Assembly: GCF_018320785.1 (NCBI RefSeq) | Contig: NC_054879.1 | Span: 42,646,698 to 42,710,697, forward strand | Reading direction: 5' to 3' | Source: Cheilinus undulatus | Taxonomy: Eukaryota; Chordata; Actinopteri; Labriformes; Labridae | DNA: 64,000 nucleotides | Shown here: one piece after another, positions 38,601 through 53,600 of the stretch | Numbering within the stretch: position 1 is the first letter of the stretch | Layout: every line of letters starts with the position of its first letter | Position numbers and translations under genes: made by a program | The notes under the pieces: generated by a model | The model's database searches: none | Told to the model about the DNA's origin: nothing | The model's input: the letters and a program-made list of their open reading frames with translations, nothing else

Positions 38601-41600
38601 CTCCATCTAATGGGCCTGTCCTCATATTCTAACCCAGCCAACATATGAAGGCAATAATGATTCCTGGCCAATCACAGTAAAGCAAGTCATGCCTTTTGGC
38701 AGCCTCAAAGCAGACAAAGCCTCACCCCGAGATCTTGGCGCCCCTGGGAGTCCTGGACCCCAGGTTGGGAACCAAGGCTCTATGGTGACTTGCTAGTCAG
38801 TTCAAGTTTTATGACTTTTGGCGCAAATAATTTAAAGAATAATACATTTAAAGGACAAAAACAAGAGCAAGAACAACTATGAAGCTATGTTTGCTAAAGT
38901 TCAGGTTGCTAAAGCTAGCTATGTAGATAACATAGCTTCATAGCTAATGGAGCTACCCAGCTAACGTAGATCCCAGCTTTGTTAGCTGCATATCTAACTT
39001 ATCTATGAAGCTATGTTTGCTAAAGCTCTTGTTGCTAAAGCTAACTTAACTACATGTATAATACAGCTACATAGCTAATGGAGCTACCTAGTTAATGTAG
39101 CTCCCTTTACTAGATAAGCCATGTATACATGGAGCTGTGTAGCTAACATAGCTTAAACTAAGTTAAAATTGCAACTATGCAAGCTACCCTATGTTATCCA
39201 TGTAGCAAAGTTAACTTTGGCTATATTTTCTAAAGCCCACATTGCTGAAGCTTTCTTAGCTATGTAGATGATGCAGCTATGTAGCTAACAGAACTACTCT
39301 ACCTGACAGCTTGTGCTTTCATATATTTTGGATGTCTGACAAAGAACTTAGTTACAGTTTAGTCTTTTTTAGTCTCCTTGATGAAAACTAAACTTACTTT
39401 AAGTCATTTGTTTTTTTAGCTAGTCTCAGTTTAGTCTTCCTAATGAAAAAAGTAGTCGACTGACATTCTTAGTCATAGTTTTAGTCGATGCTACCAGATG
39501 GCCTATGAACTTGAGCATACTTATAAAGACAGCAGGTAACATCATAACAGACTAGACAAGATTTTTGTTTTATTGTCTAACATGATTCTATCTAAAAAAA
39601 CACAAAAATCATGCAGATTGCTGGCCATAAGTCACCCTCAGACTTTTTCTCCCTGTCTCTGGTTCGTAGTTACTATGCAGACTGTATAATAGACTAAAAG
39701 TGGAACATGTCTTATATTTTCTGTGCGCAAACTTAACTCAAAAAAAGATCAAATAAAATTGCATTTGCTAGGTAAAATTTTTCAGCAGTGGATTAATATG
39801 AATTCAGTGCACTTGCATGTATTTACAGCAAAAAGTGGTATTGTGATTGGCTCAGAAGTTTACATATGCAGGAAAAAATACGTCATAATTCAATGAAAGT
39901 CTTTAACTATACTCTCATAGTAAATACTTAGTAAGATCAATCTAAAACACATTCACGAGATGTGCTGAGAAATTTAACTGAATGTTATTTTTACATTTTA
40001 ATCAGCATTTCTTGAATTTATGTGTTTACTTGTCTGTTATTTGCCAACTCTTTTGGCAATAAAGTTACCCCGTGTGACAAAACTTTACCTTTGCTTATTT
40101 AGGTTACAAATATTTGCACATTACATTATTATATACATTCTACAACACACCCACAATTCCTTTAATGTGGGTCGGATGTATACGCAAGATCCTCACCCCA
40201 AACCACCCCTTTTGTTTCTGTGCACACAAAGAAGACAAACAACCTTTGACAATCAGAAATAGAAACGTGGACAGCTTCTGTGTGCGTGTTTACATCTCTG
40301 TGCTGTGGCATGCCATTGTTTCCAGTCTGAAGAAGACCTTGGAAACAATGTGGTATGTTTCACAAGTTAACCATTAAACATAGCTGGTTTTGTTTTGTAA
40401 TTATATCTATCTGGTGTCAGGCAGACTGCAATGCTGAAGCCACTACTTTTATAAGGGCTGATTATATGGTTGTGGGGGAAAACACTCTCTGGTGTCTGGA
40501 GTGGTGAGTATTTCTATGTGATTAAATTAGCAGAGGAGTTTATAAAGATGCTGCAGAGAGATGCTCAGTGTCAGTTACACTGAATTGGCAATTGGCCGTT
40601 AGATCAAGCAATAAAAAAACACTAAAAATCAAATGGCATGAATCTTACACTAGGATCAAAATAATTACTAACAACCATAGCCTATAGTTATTGGTGGATG
40701 TAGGAGCTTGTCTTGTGGCTACCATTTTCTTGTCCTGGTTATAAAAATCAATGTCTGCACATCCTTTCATAAACTGTACATTCAACTTGCTCCACAACAA
40801 CTGGAAAAAAACAAGACTGACCTGTAATCATAATAATCTGAGCCAAAAAAATCCCCCTAATCCTATAAATGATATAAATAAACATGTATTATCAGTTATC
40901 ATAAAACACAGAATCACTTGGGGTGGGCACACAGGCACTTGGCTGATTCACAATCCCATTTCGAGGCGTGATATTTATGCCCATGTAGTGTTCTGCATGC
41001 CCTTTTAAGACAAGTTTATGTTGGTCTCAGAGGTCCCCAAAAAAATGGCTGTGAAGTGTTTGCTGGAAAAACACTCCAGTATTGGACTTTTGCATGTCTA
41101 AAAACCCTCTCTTTCAGCCCTGCTCAGATCGAGCTGTTTCTGTGTCTGTGACTTTAAACTTTAATGAGCGGGCTGACTCCGCCCCTCTCAGGAAAATGGA
41201 TGTGGCTTAATGAAATGTGGCTCTCCTGATCTTCCTCTCAGCTGTCAGCTGAGTGGAGGATGGGGGGCAGAACTTTTTTCCAAGCAGGGAGGGCCAACCA
41301 AACCTGGGGGGCGGGGCTAACTCCCCACATGACATCATGAGGGGGATATCTGAGAATGACTTGTTTCAGCACACATTTTCTGAAAGGTGGAGAAAGAGAA
41401 GGAGAGGGGATGGAATTTTCTGATTCTTGGGAGGATTTTTGATAGAAAAGCCTGAAAAGTGTATTTTGCATAATATGACCTTTAAGCTTAACTCGTGCTT
41501 TACAAATGTTCAACTAAAAATTTACTTAAGCATCAATATAGTATTTAGAATTGTGTTTAGAAACTATCTGAATTGTTAATTTTTTTTTGGAGGGAATGAG

Positions 41601-44600
41601 TTAAGTATTTAATAATGCTAAATGTGTGTAGTAATTAATCAAAAAGTCTAAAAGAAATGTATATATGGATCATATTTTCAAATGATTAAAAAAAAAACAG
41701 GAATTCTGTTAATTTGAAAAGCAAAGAAAGTTTCCAACAACCTGTTGCAACACAACAGAGAGTCTTGATTTTTATCTCTCTGATTAGGCCAATAGCCAAT
41801 GATCAAGCAGGATTTTGGGTGGCCACTGGAGTAGCCAATCAGATTTCTAGGTCAAAGCCACCCCTGACAAAATAATGTAAGAAGTTTGAATTGTTGGTGC
41901 AAACTGAGCATGCAAACATGTGCCCTGAGTCTGCAAGTCAAGTCAAACTGAGAGAGCACATTCAATTTTTGCCAGATGTTTCACAAAATTCTTTGTAAAG
42001 CTTGACCTTCTCCAATCTAACTGGATTTTCCCTGTGATAACTCCAAATTCTCCCAGCACTATGCATGTTATATTACAATTTCCGACCCCTAATGGCTTTA
42101 AAGGCCTGTGTAAATAAGGGATTTGCTTTCAACAATACCCTCCAAAAACTACAAAAGCACATTAAGACATCCTGAAAGCTGATTCTGTTGAAAGACTGGC
42201 GTTCCCTGCTCTCATAATAAAACCGTTTTCAGCCTAAGTGTTCCCAGTGCTTCTGCAGTGACTGGAACACGTCTATGAGACAAGACACAGACATGTTCTC
42301 CTTCATCTACTCCTCTGTTCCCCTCTCGCTGCTCTGCCAGCTCACCTGGCCTTATTCCCAGATGTTTGCTTTCCAGCAATTAGATGTTTGAATGCTCACA
42401 CAGTGTCCCTGCATCGCTGCAGGAAGGCTCTGGTTCACTTCTAATGAAGACTTATTTACGGCTGCACAGCACTCAGTAAGAACGTAGCCTTAAGATACAG
42501 AGCTGGAGCACATTTACTCTACAGGGACAGCTGTGGTTGTGGGCAATCGGCTGGAAAGAAGCTGTTATTTTTGGTGAAACGTCTCGTCTCTTGCTGTGAT
42601 ATTCACGCTTTCAGCTCCTGAACTCTTGGTTAAATGAAAATCTTTGTCTACTGTTTGAAGTGGAAGAAATGAAGTGACCATTTAGTGAGGTAATGTTTGT
42701 TACTGTTAAGGCAGCAAGCCTATTATATATGATCTGGGCAATGGAGCAGTGGAGTAATTTAAGTCTGTATCTTTGTTGAAACAGAGTATAAATCTGCAGT
42801 AAATTAGACTCAGTGAATAAAAAAGGTGCTCCTCTATAATACGATTAAAGAAAACTATATGACTGTTTGAAGATACGATGTGACCTTTTCTGATACGATG
42901 CAATGCAGTACAGTATTATAAGATTTTGTACAGTATGATGCAATATGAAAAATACAAAACATCTGTCATGACAAAGCATGACAAGATAAGATAGATAATA
43001 AAATATTATCTGATAAAACGATGTGATACAATAAACACAATACAAATCAATACAACACGTCACGATGATACATATGTAACGATGTGATACAGAACTATGC
43101 AATGTGGAACAGTATGATAAGGATAGGGAACCATACATTACAAAATGATATTATATGGTACAATACGATAAGGAATGATACAGTAGAGACCAATACAGTA
43201 CTATACGATACAATACAATATTATACAATACAGATTGATGCAATACAGAACGATGCAAAACACAACAATGCAATATGAAATGCTAAACTGAACTAGGCAA
43301 TACAGAACTATGAAAATACAGAACCATGCAATATGCAATTTTGCAATACGTGACTTTGCAATACCGAACACTGCAATACAGAACAATGCATTTCGGAACT
43401 ATGCAAAACGAAACGATGCAATATGGAACAATGCAACACAGAACTATGCAAAACAGAACAATGCAATACGTAACTATGTAAAACGAAACGGTGCAGTATG
43501 GAACAATGCAATACAGAACTATGTAAAACAGAACAATGCAATTCGGAACTATGCAAAACAGAACAATGCAATACGTAACTATGTAAAACGAAACGGTGCA
43601 GTATGGAACAATGCAATACAGAACTATGTAAAACAGAACAATGCAATTCGGAACGATTCATTACGGAGCTTTGCAGAGCAAGCTGATGTGATACGGAACT
43701 ATCTAACACAAAACTATGCAAAATGGAATGATGCAATACGAAACTATGAAATACAGAACTACACAAAACAGAATGATGCCATACGGAACAATGCAATAAC
43801 AAATGATGCAATATGAAACAATGCAAAACAGAACTATGTAATACAAAACAATCCAATGGGAAACTATGATTAGATTAGATTAGACAGGATTAAATTAAGT
43901 AAGATTAGATTAGACAAAGAAATGTGATACACTACAATTCAATACGTAACAATTTTTTATATAGAGATACAATAAGATACCAGTATCGGAAATACGTCCG
44001 ATACTGCTTAAAATGCAGGTATTGGTATTGGCGAGTACACAAGCTTATGCAACTAATGCAGACAGGTAGAATGACTATGCTTTACAAGGATGCATGTCAA
44101 TGACAGGATAAAACACCCTTTTAATTCTTCATCCAATTTAATGATTTAGTAATGGTGAAACTGGCTATCAAAATAGCAGAATCACTATAATAATGATAAG
44201 TTGGAGTGCTTTGTTAAAGATGTAGGCCTTTTTTTTTAGCCTGCATCTGTGTAGAGGTATTTTTATGCAGAGAAATCTTTAAGAAGTGTTGTTGATTGCA
44301 ACTCAGGTTATACAGGCTGTTTGTTCTGGTTATTAACCAGATGATAAATCAAATCTTATGATAAGATGAAGACGTATTTAATATATTGTAGGTCCCTGTA
44401 TCCTGTTTAGTTGTTGCATCACACAGACACCGGCCCCGTCTCCTCTAATGGCTCACAGTGAACAAATCAAACTGATTATTCAGCTCCAGGCATTCAGAAC
44501 AAACTGGATTGAGTATTCAGACAGAGATGATTTATGGCCGACCTGCCTCCTCACTGACGCCAGTGATAGTTGCTCTCCAGAATTTCTGTCTCTTCACTCA

Positions 44601-47600
44601 TCAACTCACAAACTCTCAGACTTGACAAACATCCAGGACACCTCACCCAGCCCTGTGACTTCTACATACGCGTGTGACTATCTAAGCAGTAATGAATGAA
44701 TTCCTCAGACGTTGTGTTGCTTCATCAGGTGTAGTGTTGACATTTTAATCCAACCATGCAGTGGTTACTATCAGACGTTTCTAGCAGTGGATTGACATAT
44801 AAAAGATCAACAAGGCTTTTAATGGTTTTAAAATAGTATGAGGATCTGTTAAAGAACTATGGAATATGCTGCTGTTCTAGGCACCGTTGATCTACCTGTA
44901 GATTTTTTTTTTTAAGTAATGTGTTATTTCCATTTCTTCGTAAAAAAAAAAAAAAAAAAAATTCCACAAATCAACAAAATGAAACCAAGCAACAAACAAA
45001 CACTTTAAAAATCAGTAATTAAGGCAGAGATTCTCAGCTGGTCTAGCCTCGGGACCCTCCACCACCTCCTAATGAGAAAATGGGATCCAAATTTCTGAAA
45101 AATTTCAGCCACTAAAATTAATTTAATGAAAAATGTTGCAGTTGGGATCCAAGTGGAACAAAAATGTGACCCTTAGAAGAGCAACAACAAACCAAATATG
45201 TTTAAAAAGTGCATCGCTTATTTCCATGACAACCTGTAGATTTGAGTCATTTCTGGAGGAATTACCCCATTGCCATGGGAAAATCAGCTCTGTTATCCAG
45301 AGACAGAGAAAAACAGACTAAAATCTGGTTTAAACAATATATATTTACTTATCTTTGGGAACAGAGAGAAAACGTTTCCTGGCAATCCACTGAAAATTAC
45401 TCCATGACTGCCTTTGGGTCCAGACCCATTAGCTGAGAACCACATAGAACAGTGTTACTCAACCCTGCTCAACCAAAGAGCCAAATTGTTGAAAAATACC
45501 TTTGCAATAGTCACAATCTAAGTGGTGAAAAGTGTAAAAAATGGGTTAAAGTGGCAATAAAAACGAGTTGAAGGTGGCAAAAATGTTCAAAAGGCAGCTG
45601 GAAATTACCGAAAATGGGCAAATTAGGCATAAAATTGCAAAAAGTTGGCTAAATGTAACAAAAATGGGGAGGAAAAAGTGACAATAGAGCAGAAAGTGGC
45701 AAAAATGGGTAAGAAGTGCCAAACTAAGAGTTACAGGTGGAAAAAACATGGCAAAAAAAGAGTGAAAAGTGAGTGAAATGGGTAAAAAGCAGCTAGAAAG
45801 TCAAGAAAAGGGGTGAAATGGGGCAAATTAGGGCATAACATCACAAAAAGTGGGCTAAATGGGCAGGAAAAGTGACAAAAAGAGAAGAAATTAGCAAAAA
45901 TGGGTGAGAAGTGCCAGAAATATGAGTTGCAGGTTGCAAAAATGGTCAAAAAGTGGCAAAAACCAGGCAAAAAAGAGTTAAAAGTGACTGAAACAGACAA
46001 CAAAAGGTGGGAAAAATGGGCAAAAAGCAGCAAAGAGTGGCATAATGGGGGGAAAGTGGCATTTAAAAATGGCAAAAAAAAAGGGGGGAAATTGCAAATA
46101 GCAAAAAGCAGGATAAAAGAAGCAAAAGGGCAAAAAACAAAGGAGTGGCAAAAGTGGGCTTAAAGCAGTAAAAATTCATTAAACTGGAAGTGGCAAAAAA
46201 ATTGAATAAAAGGGGCTAAACTTGCAAGTAAGGGCAATGGAAATATACAGACAACGAAATAAAGGTTGACAATTAAAGCCAACTGTGTAAGTGTGGACAA
46301 CAAACTGATAATTATGACTTGCAATGTTTACTATCTGAGGCCAAAGTTTCCCTTTTTTAATGTTTTCTGGGGGAATAATATTTCAAATTAAGACATAAAA
46401 GAGCCACAAATCCTCACAAAAGAGCGGCATGTGGCTCAAGAGCCACGCGTTGAGTATCATTTACTTAAAATAACCATAGTTCAATCAGGAGAGACTTGAA
46501 TACATGTGAACAATTATTCAGTTTACAAATTTGGATGAAAGAGAAATGTGCAATGTCTTTGGCCATTAGACTCCATGTAGAGGACTTCATGTAGAGGACT
46601 TCATGTAGAGGACTTCATGTACTTGAAGAGGTGGTGAGGCCAATGGCAGGAATAGGATGCCCCTCTATGGAGTCTAGACACTGGGCGTGGTGTTGAAGCA
46701 GGATAAGATAAACAGAAGTCCTATGAGGCTCAGGCCTAGATGCTGATGAACTGAATGGAGGTGGCTGGGGTGGAGGAGGGTTGCTGCGTCCACACTGAAA
46801 CGACAGCTTTAAAATATGAAAAGTCCATGATGATTGGTCAATGATTGGACTTAAGAGAGAGAACGTCCCTAATCAGCTGATCCCCCAAGCAGGAAGAGAG
46901 AAAGAATGGAAGAAGGGAGAGATGTGAACAAGTGGTGACTAATGAATGAGTAAGAAACAGTCATCCTGCTGGAACTTCCACTGAGCTCCATTTGTGGTAT
47001 TTTAATGTGTTTCGTTGACATAGAGAACAACATTTGAGTGTTTACAGACTCACTTTGTAAGCAAAGTTTAAAAGCATCTACATTTATTTAACTACATATT
47101 TTAAAAAAGCATTAAAAACAGTTTTATTAAGAGCTTGTAAGCTACAGTTCTCCTCCAGACAAACATTCCAGGTGATCTAACATATAATGGCTGTTGTCAT
47201 ATCTTCATACAGTGGTTAGATTTATGAACAATATAACTTTACATGATCACTAACATAATGCTTTGAGATATCTGGTTATGACAGTGAGCCACCAGATCCC
47301 AAGTAACAAAAAGGTGTCACAACTCAAAAACACAGGCATACTACAAGTGAGTATGCCTTGCACTGCTGAAGAGCTCTCATTGTACAGGTAACCATTTCAT
47401 TGCAAAATGAATGTACAGCTTTACTTGGCGGAGAAGGCTATGCTCATAAGATTCTCCCTGGGTTGGTCAAGCAGCATGATTTTACCTTCCAGGTAAGGCA
47501 TAACTAGAAACCCCCATACGGATAGCAATGTTGCAATGTTTACTATCTGAGGCCAAAGTTTCCCTTATATAATATGAACAATAATGAACAATAATATTAG

Positions 47601-50600
47601 TTCAGAAGCAATTAATCCATAGCAGCATTAATCTGAATGAGGTTGCAACAGCTTGATGCTATAAAGGAGGAGGCTGGGTGGAGGTTAAGCTTTGCCAGCA
47701 GCAGTATGGTGCATCAGCATTGATGTAAGCAGTGAGAAGTATGTCATATTCAAATACACCGCTGTGATTGGCTGTGGGAGCCGGGAGGCGATAATTGGGA
47801 TCAGCATGCCATCAGCTGAGCGTTATTTCTCGGTGTAGATGCACCTCAATGCGTACTGAAAACAGTTTGATATACAAAATCTCAGATTGCAAATGGAGGT
47901 GGTCCAGGACAAGGGTTCCCAAACTTTTCAGCCAGTGACCCCCAAAATAACAGCATCAGAGAGCAGTGACCCCCACCTTCCCTTGAGGGGGATAACACTC
48001 AATAACTATGTGTCATTTTAAATTTAACTCTTTTTAACAGTATTTTACAATAATATATAAAATGTATGATTCAAACTCATATCAGATTTCTCTTTGTTTT
48101 TTGGAATGCATCCCGTGACCCCCCTGGTTGTCCCGACCCCCACTTTGGGAACCACTGGTCTAGGATGCCTTTACCCAGATTGGAATAGTAGACACAACAC
48201 GCGCTGGAACAAGTTAAGGAATATCCCGTCAACAGAAGCGATCTCTATGCTAACTAAAGCATGCCGCCATTTGTCCTTTACTATATTTCTAAAACAACTA
48301 CAAAAACAGAATGGCTGTGTCCAAAACCACTCACCCATTCCCTACTCCCTATAGCAGCATATAGTGGACTATATGATGGACTCAGCTTCAAAACACAAAA
48401 ATGATTTCGGACACTACTCTGGCCATGGACGATGACATCATCGCTGTCTCACAATAAAAACGTTCAGCAACAATGTCTCGTAGAAAACTGATACTGAACG
48501 TAACGTATTTTCACAAAAAATAAATATAGTGATAGATAAAAAATTTTGTGTCTTTGATGACAAAATAATATACATTTTTGTGTGTATTATCACTTATTTT
48601 TGCATAAAGATGATGATCTCATGTCTTATAATCACCATAGGAGAACATTTTCCTACAGATTTGGTAAAACGAACAAACAAAAAAGCATTTAAAAAGTTTT
48701 TATATGTTCCTGTTCTCCTCTCGTTCATCCGTCATGTTTGACAGCAGCAACCACGATGCATTATGGTAAATATTGCTAGTCTAGAGATCATTGGTTGTCC
48801 ACTACTTTTCACAATGCATTATTATGGGAAAAAATGAGTGCACTATTTAGTGAATAACAATGCTCATTCAGAATTCGGACATCACTACAAAATGGCGTAT
48901 TCACTACATTGTGCACTCTATGGCAAAATAGTGTACATTTTTGTTTGTAATGTAATTTATATTTTATAAAGATAATGGTCTCATGTCTTGTAATCTTCAG
49001 AGTTACTCCGTTTTAAATCCTAAATGTTTTCCTACAGATTTGGTTAAAGCCAGCAAACGAAAAAGTATTAAAGAAAGTTTTAATATGTGTTCCTGTGCTC
49101 CTCTCGTTTGTCCATCAAGGTTGAGAGCAGCAGCCGCGATGCATGATGGTAAATATTGCTGGGCTAGTGAGCATCGGTTGTTCGCTACTTTTCAAAATGC
49201 ATTTTGGGAAAGAATGAGTGCACTATATAGTGAATAACAATGCTCACTCAGAATTCGGACACCACTACAAAATGGCGTATTCACTAGGAAGGGTTTTCGG
49301 ACACAGCACTGTCTCTCAAATGGAAGCTATCTCCTTTTGTTTACAAAAGGAGCTGGCTTTTAGAACTGTCTCTTCTGTGAATGATACATCATCACTCCCT
49401 CATAATTCGTCTTGAATCAGTGTATCCAGTACCTCACGAGACCTGTTTGCTTAATTGTTTATTATTGTGTCATTTAAAAGTCACAAAAAAAAAGTCCTAT
49501 TGGCAACGGCCTCACAGCACACAGCATGTAGTCAAACCAGTTTACACAAATGATGCATAGGCTTCTGTTTGAATGCCCAGAATGCATCGTTAATGCAAAA
49601 TCTGAACAGGGCAGCCATCCATATAACAACAGTTGTTTTGTTTGAATTAATACTTTGATTTGGGAAAAAAATGAAGAAAACAAATGCCACAGTATGAGTC
49701 GATCCAAAGTGGTATCTTTTGTTTCTTATGCTATGATGACTGAGGATATTTTTAAACTTGTATGATTCCCTGGACAGCCGTCTCATATAATTGCCAGATT
49801 TATGAGACACTGTCTTATCTGTTTTTATTTTATGTTAAGCCACGGTTCGTGCTGTTGTGGCAAAGTTAACTGTTTTTTAAGGAGCAAGAATCCCACTTCT
49901 GACGCCATACTTTGACACTGTTTGTACATCTGTCTCTGCAGGGTCCGAGCACTCTGCTTTCCTTTTCATGCCTTGCATTATAAATGAGTCCAGTAAATCA
50001 GCTACCCTGTGCTGCATGAAGCTATTTTTCCCGTCAGTTGTTGTTTTAACCATACTGTTATTTTAAATCCAGATCATTCAGCTGTGGGGATCATGGCCCT
50101 TTGTATGTTTTCAGCTTGTGTCGAGCTGCTGTCACAGCATTTAAATGAGCATTTTGCCTCAAGCGAGAATGAAGAGTTTTTGTCAGCCTCCACTCATCCT
50201 GGATGATTAGAGCAAAATGTCTCCCCATCTTGACTGGAGATCGCCACAGCTCCAGATCACATGCTCGGTGATTGAAGGTCGCAATATTTTGAATTCTAAT
50301 GGGGGCTGCGAGATGAATTGCCTGAAATAGACTGTAGGATCTTCCTGCTTCCTCCTCATGCCCCCCTTGCCTGTCCGCTGTGAAAGGAACCACTGGGAAC
50401 GGCGAGGCCCGATGATCATAGAATTATTGGATGGTGATTCTAAACCCTTCAAAGAGGAGTTGCTATGGAGATCTCGCTCCAAACTGTGAAATGATTCACC
50501 TTTGAAAGGCTGGAGGGCCTGGAAGCTGAACACATCATTGTTCAGGTGGCGGTTGGTTAGGAAATTGCAGGTGCCTGTGCAATCAGCAGCACTATAGTAG

Positions 50601-53600
50601 TTAAGGATCTAAAAAGGTTTGTTCTCTGAATGATGTGGGACAACAGTGGTGTGCATATGTCGGTTTCTTTCAATCATGTCTCTCTGCTGCTGAGCAGTTT
50701 AACAAAATAAATGGAATGTCAGAGGTTAGACTAATAATGAGGGAATTAACGCTGTTGTTTTCTACCAGGAGATTCCTTTCTACATGCAAGCTAGTGTGAA
50801 GAGTCCATAATCTCAAACATGGTGCAAAGATTCACCTTTAATACTCACTTTAGGCTGACACAGTAGATTACATAGGAACTGCATACACATGACGTTCTGA
50901 TATTCATACTATGGAACACTGTGATTTCACTGTGATCTATTTGGAAAGATGGGATCATGTAGAAAACATGAGTGTATCCCTGAAGGGCTCAAACCTTCCA
51001 TTTTCTGGTGTCAAACTGCTTTTTTAGCAGCAAATGCATTTGCCATAATTGACATATGCAAAGAAACAAGGCTGAATATGCCACAAACTCTGTTACAGAA
51101 GCAGAGAACTACAAATTGCAGTCAATTTCATGTATCCCCTAAAATGAATGTCAAGAAGATATTTCTTGAATGAACATAAATACCCTTGTGTGCATTGCCA
51201 GTGTTTTTTTATGCTGGAAAGACATCCATAATGTGCTTTTCCTGACAGACTCATAAAATAGCTTTTACTGCTCTGAATACCAGGAGAATTGCGGCACTGA
51301 GTTTGCATGAACATTTTAAAAGGAGGCGCGAGGAATGCAAGTTCTTTAGATGTGTTCATACCCCCCGTTCTTGCATGTGAAAACCTGCACAGGAAGTTAA
51401 AAGTCAATGAATACTGTAATTTAGCTGAATTATGTTGACCACATATCCTCCCAGGTAGCTACATCATAGGAAGCAGCTCAATCAGTATTGATCTCGACTT
51501 GACTCAGATGACTGCCTTGTCTGTGCGCCTGACAGAGAAGTAATGATAGAAGATAGCGGCTGCTCGTTGGATGTTTTCAGGTGTTATACTTGTACAGACT
51601 GGAAATGGACTGCTAATTTTTTTGTCTTTAATGTTGAAGCCTGAATTTTGCTTTTTAAGTCCACGAAAATGTCTTTGTTTTTATTTGCTTTTGTTTATTT
51701 CTGTCTTGTTCACTTTTAAATGTCATTGCTTTATATTCTCAGCTGATGTAAGTCCGTAATTTTCCAGGGATTAGCCTGATCCCTCATCAGACTATTGACC
51801 AGCACTCACCCTCTGCAGACTAATCCTTTTGTTCTGCTAATAAAGGAGCACCTGCTAATAGTGTCTTCAAAACATGCACTTTTTGAAATGAAGCAGTTAA
51901 ATTAAAGTTGTAAGACAGACCTGACTCGTGCATCAGGGCCTTTCCAACCTCTGTCTTCTTTTCTTTTTTTCTAATTTTACTGTCTTGCATGTGGCTTTGT
52001 GTGGCGCCGCAGCTTCACAAGAGCTGTCTTCACAGAGCCAGTTGTTAAAGGACTAATTGTGAAGATTGCCCCCTCAGATCTCTCTCTCTCTCACCTCATG
52101 CATTTGTTCTCTCTAAGCCTTGAATGGGACGGCGGTAAAATAGATGTGAATGTTAAATTAGGCGAAATTAATTAAAGCAAATTACTCTGGAATATGTGGC
52201 AGTCAGAAAAGAGTGTCAGCTGATGACTAAATAGTGAGTGATCAGCTGCTCCTGCACTCTAAAAGCAGCCCAGAAATTTTCAATTTATCACCCTTTTACT
52301 CAGGATTTATAACATTTGTGAGCAGTGATTATTTATTTTTCAAAGTAGGGAATATAATGTGAAAAATCTATCCTTATTTTAGGTGTTTTAAGCAATGCAG
52401 TTCCTCAAATTGTGATTTATTCCAGTCATTAGAGGTTTATTTGCCATCTGAAGCTGTTCAAACCACTCCAATTCTAATAAATATGTACCAAATTGAACAA
52501 CAGAGTTGCATTTTCTATTTGCAACATCAAAACTGGACATCATAATTGGTCATAATGTATGTATATTCTTGCAGCTAACAAAATGATTACATTGCATTAT
52601 ATTTCCTGAGTTCATGCAGACACAATAGCAAATTTTCATTCCAATCAGTGCTGAACATGGAGCTGGTAAATTGGAGCAGCAAAACAATAATTCCACTGAT
52701 TAGCCCCTTTCTGTGTGGCGTAAGTGAACTGTTTATACTGTGGAGTACCTCTGCAAGAGGAGAGGAACCAAAACAGCCTGATTAGGCAAAGAGTAATTGG
52801 ATAAGTTCATTTCAGCATGAGGACAACGCACAGGATGACAGCTTGCACAAAAGTCTGCAGCTTCTGTTGACTTGCATGAGTAATAAGGACACTGGTGCAG
52901 GATTTCTGGTTTGTTTGTCACGTTGTTGTAGAGCATTAATGTTTAGATGTGATGGATGAGAGATGCTGGATTGTAACAGCTCTGTAGTTGAGTCATGGAA
53001 AATCAGGCACTTGTGGAAGAAGAAGGTAGGATATTCTGTATGAATGATTAGAGGGATTTCATGTTGGTTCAGGTATAATCTAATCTCTCCAACAGTTTAA
53101 GGACAAACTGGGTCTTATAAATGAAAAGATTTCTCTGTTAAAGCTTCACTTTGATTCTTAGTTTAGCACCAACTGCCAACTGAACAACCAAATGCTAACA
53201 CCAAGATTGCATGCTAGCAAACAGGCCATGTTAGCTTTCATCATAAACTTTCTAAGCATGCTAACATGTTAGCTATGAAAGGTATTCTTGAGTGTCCACG
53301 ACTACAAAAATAGTAGGCTACCAAGCCATGAGATTAACAATAGTAACACAGCTGCAATTGTCCATTAGAGCTGTGCTACAAGTTTGAGGCTTAAAGGCCA
53401 ATACAACAGTTGTGTTCCAGTTGGTTATCACAAAAAGCTAGCATTAGCATTCAACTACTTGCTGCTAATACAGTACTGCAGTAATGAGTCCTTATACCTG
53501 AAAGCGGGTTAGCATTTAGCATTTTGTGTTCCACATCTCAAAGTCTCAAAGTCACACAAGCTTAAGAGGTTTTAACATTTTTTCCTTTGACATAATTTTT

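Noticed and set aside
43308-43856. Long open frames on both strands (168 and 182 codons) with pentapeptide repeats
   Set aside because: The DNA is a 15-bp tandem repeat with no stop in several frames; both strands are open at once, which is a composition effect. No start context, promoter or protein family.
45731-46163. Frames of 87 and 114 codons
   Set aside because: They arise from a purine-rich degenerate repeat inside a MITE-like element.
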